Of a stretch of DNA of 64,000 nucleotides, positions 10,201 through 16,161 are shown piece by piece (the stretch's first letter is position 1; every line of letters begins with the position of its first letter). The stretch covers positions 14,034-78,033 of the forward strand of contig NZ_CAMLHF010000002.1 in the NCBI RefSeq assembly GCF_946479715.1, in the 5' to 3' direction. The position numbers and the translations under genes are program-made. The notes beneath the pieces are model-generated. The model worked only from the letters and a program-made list of their open reading frames with translations. It had not been told where the DNA came from and ran no database searches. Origin of the DNA: an uncultured Pedobacter sp. GTDB taxonomy: Bacteria > Bacteroidota > Bacteroidia > Sphingobacteriales > Sphingobacteriaceae.

Positions 10201-10630
10201 CTGAAATTTTCCCCTTGATGTTTATCTGCGATACAGTATTAGCAATAGGCAATTGGGTTGCTGAATTGGGATTTTTCTTGATTACAATCGTTTTGTTTAT
10301 GATTTTATATGAAAACGGTCTGTTTTTAAATATCTGGTCAAGAGCTGTTTCCACACTAACATTCTTTAACTCAATACTGATTCTGCCTTCCTGCTTTATG
10401 AGTTTATTGTTATAAAAGAAGGTATAGCCACTTTGCTCTTTTATGCTTTCGAACAGATTATTTAGTGTAATGTTCTTTTCGGAAAGTGTAATGCTTTGCG
10501 AAAATCCCGTTGCGGAGACTTGAAGGCAACCTATGAAGATTAATATTACAATTAGTTTCATTGCCAATAAATTCCTGGATGAGAATAACCACCTGAAAAC
10601 AGGTGCTTTCCTACATTGATTTAAATTCAT
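7256..10630 (-). CDS. SusC/RagA-family TonB-dependent receptor with N-terminal STN domain
   Basis: Outer-membrane TonB-dependent channel, 1124 residues. Domains in order: signal sequence (hydrophobic 26-45), STN/secretin-N-like signalling domain (about 47-119), carboxypeptidase-regulatory-like beta domain (about 136-200, GKISDAEGNPLSGATV), plug (about 230-350), then a 22-strand-type barrel ending in a hydrophobic-aromatic C terminus (MVGFNLKVGF). STN domains are found in receptors that signal to FecR-type anti-sigma factors, and such a gene lies 186 bp upstream. The SusD partner is directly downstream. Likely expressed from the leader at 10631-10816 under the adjacent sigma factor. Confidence 0.95.
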   Translation of the reverse strand: MNLNQCRKAPVFRWLFSSRNLLAMKLIVILIFIGCLQVSATGFSQSITLSEKNITLNNLFESIKEQSGYTFFYNNKLIKQEGRISIELKNVSVETALDQIFKNRPFSYKIINKTIVIKKNPNSATQLPIANTVSQINIKGKISDAEGNPLSGATVMIKGTSKGTSANVSGEFSIDAKDGDVLVVKYLGYLTKEVVVRAGVTSLNIVLEAELQGLSEVVVTALGVKRQEKALGYAVQRVAGKDLQTVKGVDLGTSLTGRVSGLVIKNSTEFNSRPTIELRGEPALLIIDGVPYANMTLRDVPTDDIESMDVLKGSTASALYGSRALGGVLMITTKKGAAGKGFSVDVNSNTMFQLGYLAIPEVQSSYGRGQNGQIDNDYVWGPKLDVGNTARDWNPETKQFEDGRPLVSVGKDNLKNFMNTGIIASNNISLAQTNENGSFRIGVNHIFQKGQFPNQKLNLLNLTSGGEIIVNDHFKVEGRLGISRGSTPQMWGSGYGNQGYLYQLIMWTGTEYDIRDYKDYWVVPNKTQNWMYTNWYDNPYLIAYEKLNGETKNKVNGNVTANYKFNNDFNLMLRSGYDNYNNTNTKQNPTANIFSTRGGWNARGMYETSDSRGFSTNNDLILTFNKKVSKWAFEGLAGGTLYYYKDDGFTATTKNGLISPRYFSLKGSVEPVTITPGRNWSQQINSLYGRASVSWNDAVFFDATGRNDWNSSQPESSRSFFYPSLGSSVVVSELVKMPAVVDMFKLRGSWTLFKNAFDPFAINKTFFTTTSAWNTLNSASYPSKLIGEHLLPSTQRTWEIGAAGYLLGKRLHFDVAYYDKYYYNRQVDTDIPGSSGFATILVNTAETYARRGLEITVDGSVVKNEDFEWKTTVNWSNQHRYYVNLDPVLSADNPWVKKGQRLDTYLSSYWLRDPSGNVIFNNGFPVESDYNKKYGYGDPDFSIGFINNFRYKNWNLGVNVDGRIGGLMYNYLYDKMWDTGTNPDSDNQYRYDQVVNGLNNYVGKGVKVVSGEVQFDKYGNITSDTRKYAANDVQVGYQDFAQSFRGGDMGIQKETFIKLREVSLGYNFPAKLANRIGARSASFSITGQNLLLLTDFKFSDPDVDDENLNSPSSRMVGFNLKVGF

Positions 10631-10689
10631 ACTTTTGAATGTTTGGTTAATTCATTAATTATTTAACAAGGTATTTTTTGAGATCGACC

Positions 10690-10753
10690 GGAACTATGTT
10701 CCATTCTAACTTGAGAGTGGATCTATCCGGATCCTGTTGCAACCAGGGTCCGG
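10690..10753 (-). promoter_or_regulatory. Inverted repeats in the susC leader
   Basis: Two small inverted repeats lie in the 186-bp gap between fecR and susC. One is GGAAC-TAT-GTTCC (10690-10702). The other (10727-10753) has arms CCGGA.CCTG and CAGG.TCCGG separated by 7 bases, with one mismatched pair. No T-run follows the second on the minus strand, so it does not look like an ordinary terminator. It may be a regulatory site or mRNA structure in front of susC. No clear TAnnTTTG element was seen here, which fits use of an alternative sigma factor. Confidence 0.35.
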
Positions 10754-10816
10754 TATTTTCTTCTCAGTTATGGGGTTTAGGTATTTATCTTTCCATACGT
10801 ACTGATTTTAGGTTGT

Positions 10817-11953
10817 TTATTTAGTTACAATTAGTTTCTTTCCTTCAATTTTAAAATGCACCCCGCCAAATTCCAGTATCTTAAGCACTTCTGATAATTT
10901 TACGTTGCGCGGGATATCGCCCATAAACTCATCATCAGTATGGTTTATCTCATATAATACATCTACATCATACCATCGCGATAGCTGGCGCAACACAGAT
11001 TGCAGGTCGTCACCTTCGAAATGAAAATACCCCTTTTGCCATGCCATTACCTGATCAATATTGGCCTTACTGATTTTCAGATTCATATCCTGATGTTCAA
11101 CATTGGCCTGCTCTCCAGGTCTCAGGAAACGTGAAACTGTTTTATCCCTCCCATTAAGTAGTGATACTTTTACTGAACCCTCAAGCAAGGTTGTTTTGAT
11201 GCTTGTTTCATCATCATAAGAATTAATATTAAAATGGGTTCCGAAAACTTCAACTTCCTGTTTATCTGTTATTACAATAAAAGGAAGCTTTTTATTCTTA
11301 AATACTTCGAAATATGCCTCACCGGTTAGTTCTACCTTCCGATAGGTCGCGTTAGCAAAACTTGTTGGAAATTTTATGGAAGAAGCAGCATTTAGCCAAA
11401 CTCTTGTACCATCAGGCAAATTCACTTGATATTGACCGCCCCTGGGTGTACTGATGGTATTATATGCCATCTCTTTTTTCCTGGATTCTGTAACAGTATA
11501 TACCAATTGCCCACTGACATTTTTTGTTATTGCTACTCCCGCTTGTTTAGCAATCTGACCGTTACCTGCATCTGTTAGCGAAATTTCAGTACCGTCAGCT
11601 AAAGTAAGTATAGCCTTGTTTCCACCGGGTTCTGCGTCTTGTTTTGCATAGGCAGCGCGCGGATTAGCATTATTAAGATCGTGATTAAAATAAGAATATA
11701 AGCCTATAGATAATGTAACCAATACAACAACTGCAGCAGTTAGTTTAAGCCACAATGGCTTTATTTTAATTTGTTTGTGGTGGTCCTCTTCGTCAGCCTC
11801 AGAAATTCCACCTTCCTCATTCATCGCTCCCAAAAGATGTTCATCCAGTTTCCCATCTTTGGTTAGCTGTACAAATAATTCCAACTCCTCATCAGAGAGT
11901 TGTTTATTAATATATCGACTAACAAGTATTCTGTAAAATTCTTTATCTTCCAT
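10817..11953 (-). CDS. FecR-family anti-sigma factor (inner membrane)
   Basis: Transmembrane regulator, 378 residues: cytoplasmic N-terminal region (1-65), one membrane helix (about 70-89), a periplasmic FecR core (about 165-265, including STPRGGQYQVNLPDGT and VWLNAASSIKFP), and a C-terminal DUF4974-type domain (about 305-377). It would hold the sigma factor inactive until the STN domain of the loaded SusC receptor signals across the periplasm. It lies 72 bp downstream of the sigma gene and 186 bp upstream of susC, the standard order for such systems. Confidence 0.94.
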   Translation of the reverse strand: MEDKEFYRILVSRYINKQLSDEELELFVQLTKDGKLDEHLLGAMNEEGGISEADEEDHHKQIKIKPLWLKLTAAVVVLVTLSIGLYSYFNHDLNNANPRAAYAKQDAEPGGNKAILTLADGTEISLTDAGNGQIAKQAGVAITKNVSGQLVYTVTESRKKEMAYNTISTPRGGQYQVNLPDGTRVWLNAASSIKFPTSFANATYRKVELTGEAYFEVFKNKKLPFIVITDKQEVEVFGTHFNINSYDDETSIKTTLLEGSVKVSLLNGRDKTVSRFLRPGEQANVEHQDMNLKISKANIDQVMAWQKGYFHFEGDDLQSVLRQLSRWYDVDVLYEINHTDDEFMGDIPRNVKLSEVLKILEFGGVHFKIEGKKLIVTK

Positions 11954-12025
11954 AGTGAGGGCCTTTCAAATACTAAGACAATATTTGAAGCGCCGAGGGT
12001 AGCTGGAAAAATTATTTTTTTGAAT

Positions 12026-12619
12026 TTATTTTAACAGGATAACCAAAAGTACTCCTAAAGAGATACCCAGGTCCTTTTCAACAGAAGTTCTAAGAATTTT
12101 CATAGAAGCAACCATGTGGTTCTTTACTGCATTTCTGGAAATGCCCAATGCTGTAGCTACTTCTTCATAACTCTTACCCTGCTCTCTGCATAGTTTAAAA
12201 ATCTCTCTGCTTCGCGGCGACAGGACTTCCAAAGCTTTCTGAAGGTAATCGTAATACTCTTTACTTAAAAGTTCGTCTTCAGTACAGTTCCTTTCTTCAA
12301 CAAAGCTGTTCACGATCTCAGACATGGCCACTTCAGAACGAAAGGCTTTTTTGAGACTATTTAAGGTATGATTTCGGGCAACAATATATAAATAGGCTTT
12401 TAGCGATTGAACATCAGTTAACTTTGATCTGCATTGCCAGATCTTTATAAATATTTCTTGTGTAAGGTCTTCTGAAAGATCAGCAGAGTGAACAAACTTT
12501 TTAACAAAACCTAAAATTCCGGCACTGTACCTCTCATAGAATTCCGCAAAGGCATACTCATCCCCAAAGACTAATTTGGCCCTTAGTTCTTGATCAGAAA
12601 GTATAGAATATGTGGTCAT
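12026..12619 (-). CDS. ECF-type RNA polymerase sigma factor (FecI-like)
   Basis: A 197-residue sigma-70 family protein. Region 2 is around residues 25-95 (EDLTQEIFIKIWQ at about 50-62), and region 4, with a helix-turn-helix, is near 135-180 (LSPRSREIFKLCREQGKSY, then GISRNAVKNHM). The C terminus ends in a hydrophobic tail (SLGVLLVILLK) that is common in Bacteroidota FecI-like proteins. It is first of a minus-strand series with FecR, SusC and SusD, so it probably drives the uptake and amino-alcohol operon when released from FecR. Confidence 0.94.
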   Translation of the reverse strand: MTTYSILSDQELRAKLVFGDEYAFAEFYERYSAGILGFVKKFVHSADLSEDLTQEIFIKIWQCRSKLTDVQSLKAYLYIVARNHTLNSLKKAFRSEVAMSEIVNSFVEERNCTEDELLSKEYYDYLQKALEVLSPRSREIFKLCREQGKSYEEVATALGISRNAVKNHMVASMKILRTSVEKDLGISLGVLLVILLK

Positions 12620-12644
12620 GGTTTGGCTTACGAAACTAATTTAC

Positions 12645-12652
12645 CAAAAATA
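12645..12652 (-). promoter_or_regulatory. Candidate -7 promoter element for the sigma factor gene
   Basis: TATTTTTG on the minus strand matches the Bacteroidota -7 consensus TAnnTTTG and would give a leader of about 20 nt. A TTTG lies 13 bp upstream, closer than the usual 19-21, so the -33 assignment is uncertain. Confidence 0.45.
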
Positions 12653-12829
12653 AATTAATGTTACACAAATGTTACCGAATTAAAAAACCTTCATATTTTA
12701 CTAGAAATAGATTTTTTGTTTGCTATAACCATTAGGTAACACCCTGTGAAGTAATTATTTAAAATTTATTTTCAAATAAAGAAACTTTTTGACAATATCA
12801 TACGTTATAGTAGTGGTTTGTTTGGTTTA

Positions 12830-12901
12830 GGTTGATCTGTGGTGGATCAACCATCTTAAAACAGGGATAGCTTCATTGCTCATCCCTGTTCCTATTTTAA
12901 G
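12830..12901. other. Two consecutive hairpins in the 377-bp sigma/tetR intergenic region
   Basis: The 377 bases between the divergent sigma and tetR genes hold promoters at both ends and, in the middle, two adjacent inverted repeats. The first (12830-12852) has perfect 8-bp arms GGTTGATC/GATCAACC with a 7-nt loop. The second (12855-12901) has ACAGGGAT/ATCCCTGT, flanked by CTTAAAA/TTTTAAG with a bulge. Neither is followed by a clean T-run. No ORF is convincing here. It could be a small structured RNA or remnants of a mobile palindromic element; nothing decides between them. Confidence 0.4.
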
Positions 12902-12944
12902 GATACCCGTTTAATTGAGCACGATCAACAATATTTTCTCTTTT

Positions 12945-12977
12945 TTTGCATTTACTGAACAGTGTTTATTATATTTG
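12945..12977 (+). promoter_or_regulatory. tetR promoter
   Basis: TTTG (12945-12948) and TATATTTG (12970-12977) are separated by 21 bp, matching the Bacteroidota -33/-7 pair. The start codon lies 19 bp beyond. The palindromic operator at 12956-12968 sits between the two elements, so a bound repressor would block RNA polymerase. Confidence 0.7.
12956..12968. promoter_or_regulatory. TetR operator copy 1 (autoregulatory)
   Basis: TGAACAGTGTTTA, one of three copies of the near-palindrome TRAACAGTGTTYA. With its flanks it is almost the exact reverse complement of copy 2 over 20 bp (one difference, at the central base). It lies between the -33 and -7 elements of tetR. Confidence 0.75.
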
Positions 12978-12996
12978 CATCAGTTAGCATTTTATT

Positions 12997-13611
12997 ATGT
13001 CAATAAAAGATAGAAAAGAGAGAGATAAGCTGGATAGAAGAAAGTTGATTATTGAATCGGCTACCAAACTCTTTTTGGAACAGGGTTATGAAAAAACTTC
13101 TATCCGCAACATTGCCGACGATATTGAATACAGCCCTGCAACGATCTATCTTTATTTCAAAGAGAAAGATGAGATCTTCTACGTAATCCACGAACAGGGA
13201 TTCGATCTGTTAAACAAAGAATTTATAAACCATAACCAGATAACTGATCCATTTGAAAGGCTGGCTGAGCTAGGAAAAATATACCTGAATTTTGCGCTTG
13301 CAAATCCAGATTACTATGACCTTATGTTTATCATGAGGGCCCCTTTGAGTGAAATTAAATGCCATAGCAAGTGGGAAGCCGGAGATAATAGCTTTCAATA
13401 CCTGCTTAATACGGTTACAGAATGCCTGGATAAAAAACTTATTGTTGATGGTGATCCCCTTATTGTTTCAATGTCTATATGGTCCTATGTTCATGGCCTT
13501 ATTTCCTTATTTATAAGAGAGCGGCTGCAGTCGGTAAGTATTGAAGGTGAACAAAACCCTAATCTTTTAGCCCAATCATTAGACTATTTTCTAAAAACAC
13601 TTAAAGTGTAA
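12997..13611 (+). CDS. TetR/AcrR-family transcriptional repressor of the RND efflux operon
   Basis: A 204-residue regulator. The N-terminal helix-turn-helix is at about residues 30-60 (TSIRNIADDIEYSPATIYLYF), followed by a helical ligand-binding domain with no recognisable substrate signature. It is the first gene of a plus-strand set, followed after 128 bp by TolC-, HlyD- and RND-type genes. Three matching palindromes flank it, one inside its own promoter and two before the efflux genes, so it probably represses both itself and the pump until an inducer binds. Start chosen at the ATG 19 bp after the -7 element. Confidence 0.93.
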   Translation: MSIKDRKERDKLDRRKLIIESATKLFLEQGYEKTSIRNIADDIEYSPATIYLYFKEKDEIFYVIHEQGFDLLNKEFINHNQITDPFERLAELGKIYLNFALANPDYYDLMFIMRAPLSEIKCHSKWEAGDNSFQYLLNTVTECLDKKLIVDGDPLIVSMSIWSYVHGLISLFIRERLQSVSIEGEQNPNLLAQSLDYFLKTLKV

Positions 13612-13628
13612 AAAAATTTACACTACAA

Positions 13629-13641
13629 TAAACAGTGTTCA
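13629..13641. promoter_or_regulatory. TetR operator copy 2 (efflux promoter)
   Basis: TAAACAGTGTTCA, same palindrome as at 12956 but in opposite orientation. It lies 20 bp upstream of TATTTTTC (13661-13668), a 7/8 match to the -7 consensus, so it would cover the -33 region of the efflux promoter. Confidence 0.7.
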
Positions 13642-13705
13642 GTAAATAACCAACGATTATTATTTTTCAAAAACAATGTAACAAATCAAAAAATGCCAAT
13701 TCTAA

Positions 13706-13718
13706 TAAACAGTGTTCA
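13706..13718. promoter_or_regulatory. TetR operator copy 3 (efflux leader)
   Basis: TAAACAGTGTTCA, identical to copy 2 and 77 bp downstream of it, 22 bp before the TolC-like start codon. It may act as a roadblock after the transcription start or cooperate with copy 2 by looping. Confidence 0.7.
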
Positions 13719-13739
13719 TTTTATAAACAACGATACGCC

Positions 13740-15089
13740 ATGAATAGAAAAACAGCCTTAAAATCGTTATTATTAATCCTGGGGTGCTGGCTTCCCTTTG
13801 GTGCCTTCTCTCAAAGTCCTCTTCAGGGTTATTTAGACGAGGCGCTCAAAAACAATCTTGGGATACAAAAACAAGATTTCGCTTTACAGCGAAGCCTCTA
13901 TGCTTTAAAAGAAGCAAAAGGACTATTCCTTCCCGATGTGGAACTGAACACCTCCTACCTGACATCAGGAGGTGGACGCAAAATTGAAATCCCAATTGGT
14001 GACCTCCTGAATCCTGTATACAGCACCTTAAACAGCTTAACGGGTTCTGGTAAATTCCCTCAGGTAGATAATGTGAGTCAGACTTTTAATCCTAACAATT
14101 ATTACGATGCCAAAGTACATACCACCTTGCCTCTGTATAATGCGGAAATTATTTATAATAGCCGTATCAAAAAAGAACAGATCACTATGCAGCAGATAGA
14201 ATTAAGGCTGTATAAACGCGAGCTGATAAAACAAGTTAAGCTTGCTTATTATGGATACGAACAATCGCTGCAGGCCATAAAAATTTTTGAAAACGGGATT
14301 GCATTGGCAAAAGAAAACCTGCGGATAAATCAATCAATGGTTAAAAATGGAAAAGCAATAAGAACAGTGGTGGCCCGTTCAGAAAATGAACTTACAGGTA
14401 TTGAAACTCAACTCGAAAACGCCAAAACTGAGTCTCTGAATGCTGCAGCCTATTTCAATTTTCTACTCAATAAGCCGCTCAACAGTACCATTGAAATTAG
14501 TGAAAACGAGAATACGATTATTGGACCAGACTCCTCTTCTCATTCCGGGAAAAGAGAAGAACTTGCTTCGCTCGAATCTTTAAATCAAATAAATGCCCTC
14601 TCTGTAAAATTAACCCGTGCTGCTGTACTTCCAAAGCTATCCACATTTGTTGATGTAGGTGCTCAGGGTGATTTTTTAAAAGTAAACAAAGATGCACCCT
14701 ATTATCTTTTCGGAGTAACACTATCATGGCAAATATTTAATGGCAACAGAAATAAAAACAAAACTCAGCAGGCACTTTTAGATTTAAAGTTGACCGAAAC
14801 ACAAACAGAACTGGCATCGCAGCAACTGGAACTTGAGGTTATTACAGCTCAAAATAAATTGAATGCAGCTTTACAGGCTTTTAAAGCTTCGGTTAGCCAA
14901 TCATCATTATCTCTTCAATACTATAAAGACGAACAACGTCTATACAAAGAGGGGCAGGCGCTTTATCTGGAGTTATTGGATGCACAGACAAGATTGATAA
15001 ATGATCAGCTAAAACAAAGTATTGCCTATCTGAATATGCTAACCAGAACAACCGAATTGGAAAGAGCAAAAGCAAGTTATATTCTTTAA
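13740..15089 (+). CDS. TolC-family outer-membrane efflux protein
   Basis: Outer-membrane channel of a tripartite pump, 449 residues. A signal peptide ends near residue 25 (FGAFSQ), followed by two repeats of long helices (e.g. 145-235 and 340-445) characteristic of the TolC fold. It leads an operon with the fusion lipoprotein (21 bp downstream) and the RND permease. Two operator palindromes precede it. Confidence 0.92.
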   Translation: MNRKTALKSLLLILGCWLPFGAFSQSPLQGYLDEALKNNLGIQKQDFALQRSLYALKEAKGLFLPDVELNTSYLTSGGGRKIEIPIGDLLNPVYSTLNSLTGSGKFPQVDNVSQTFNPNNYYDAKVHTTLPLYNAEIIYNSRIKKEQITMQQIELRLYKRELIKQVKLAYYGYEQSLQAIKIFENGIALAKENLRINQSMVKNGKAIRTVVARSENELTGIETQLENAKTESLNAAAYFNFLLNKPLNSTIEISENENTIIGPDSSSHSGKREELASLESLNQINALSVKLTRAAVLPKLSTFVDVGAQGDFLKVNKDAPYYLFGVTLSWQIFNGNRNKNKTQQALLDLKLTETQTELASQQLELEVITAQNKLNAALQAFKASVSQSSLSLQYYKDEQRLYKEGQALYLELLDAQTRLINDQLKQSIAYLNMLTRTTELERAKASYIL

Positions 15090-15110
15090 TCACCTTTAAT
15101 TTAAAACAAA

Positions 15111-16145
15111 ATGAAACATATAAATATAGTCCCAGTCTTCATATTTCTTGGCATTGCCGTAATTGGTTGCAGTGAACCGAAACCGGTACAAAAAACCGAT
15201 AATTCAATTCCGGTAAAGGTAATTTCCTCAGATGCCCTTAATGAAAATGAACCGGTTGAAACTTCTGGTTTACTATCATCAGAGCAACAGAGTAACCTAT
15301 CTTTTAAAACCGGCGGAATCATAAACCGCATTTTTGTTAAGGAAGGTGATCATGTAAACAATGGGCAAGTACTTGCCTCGCTAAACATGACAGAAGTAAA
15401 TGCTCAGCTTAACCAGGCGGAAGAGGGATTTAATAAAGCAAAGCGGGATGCCCAAAGGACTGCCAATTTGTTTAAGGACAGCGTAAGTACCAGAGAGCAA
15501 TTGGAAAATACGCAAACTGCTTTGACAATTGCCAAAAAAAGTCTGGACATAGCGCGGTTCAATGCTGCTCAATCAACCATAAGGGCAAATACAACTGGCG
15601 TTGTTCTTAAAAAACTGGCAAATGAAGGAGAACAGGTAGCCGGAGGAACCCCCATACTTTACATAGGCGGTGTTGCAAATAAAGACTGGATAGTTAAATG
15701 TGGTATTACCGATAAAGACAGATCAAGGATTAGCGGGAGTGAGAAAGTTGAGTTAAACTTTGATGTCTTCCCTCAAACATTAACAGGAGTAGTGAAGTCT
15801 CTTGCCCAAGGCAGTGATGCAGGCTCCGGTTTATACCAGGCCGAAATAAGGCTCAATCCTACCGATGCCAAATTGATCTCAGGGCTCTTTGCCAAAGTAA
15901 AAATATATCCTTTTGGCAAAACAGATCTGTTGTCGGTTCCGGTAGATGCTTTAGTGGAGGGCAAAAATGACAGCGCCTACGTATTTACTTCAGTGAACAA
16001 CAGAGCTATAAAAAAGGCGGTAAAGGTGGCTTACCTAAAAGATGACAAAGCATTTATCTCTGCCGGCTTATTAGCCACTGATCAGATAATAAGAGAAGGG
16101 TCAGCATATCTTACTAATGGTTCCCCAATTAAAATAATCAGATAA
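15111..16145 (+). CDS. RND efflux membrane fusion protein (HlyD/AcrA family lipoprotein)
   Basis: Periplasmic adaptor between the RND pump and the TolC-like channel, 344 residues. A lipoprotein signal ends at AVIGC, so Cys20 is probably lipidated and the protein anchored in a membrane. A barrel-sandwich (lipoyl-like) motif appears as IFVKEGDHVNNGQVLASL (about 66-83), a helical hairpin spans roughly 95-145, and a second lipoyl half is near 155-180. Beta-barrel and membrane-proximal domains follow. 16 bp before the RND gene. Confidence 0.93.
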   Translation: MKHINIVPVFIFLGIAVIGCSEPKPVQKTDNSIPVKVISSDALNENEPVETSGLLSSEQQSNLSFKTGGIINRIFVKEGDHVNNGQVLASLNMTEVNAQLNQAEEGFNKAKRDAQRTANLFKDSVSTREQLENTQTALTIAKKSLDIARFNAAQSTIRANTTGVVLKKLANEGEQVAGGTPILYIGGVANKDWIVKCGITDKDRSRISGSEKVELNFDVFPQTLTGVVKSLAQGSDAGSGLYQAEIRLNPTDAKLISGLFAKVKIYPFGKTDLLSVPVDALVEGKNDSAYVFTSVNNRAIKKAVKVAYLKDDKAFISAGLLATDQIIREGSAYLTNGSPIKIIR

Positions 16146-16161
16146 TCTAAATTATTTCAAG

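Noticed and set aside
9804..10415. 203-residue plus-strand ORF opposite susC
   Set aside because: Antisense to a well-supported receptor gene; the composition is a mirror of the STN and beta-domain codons and there is no promoter or family signature.
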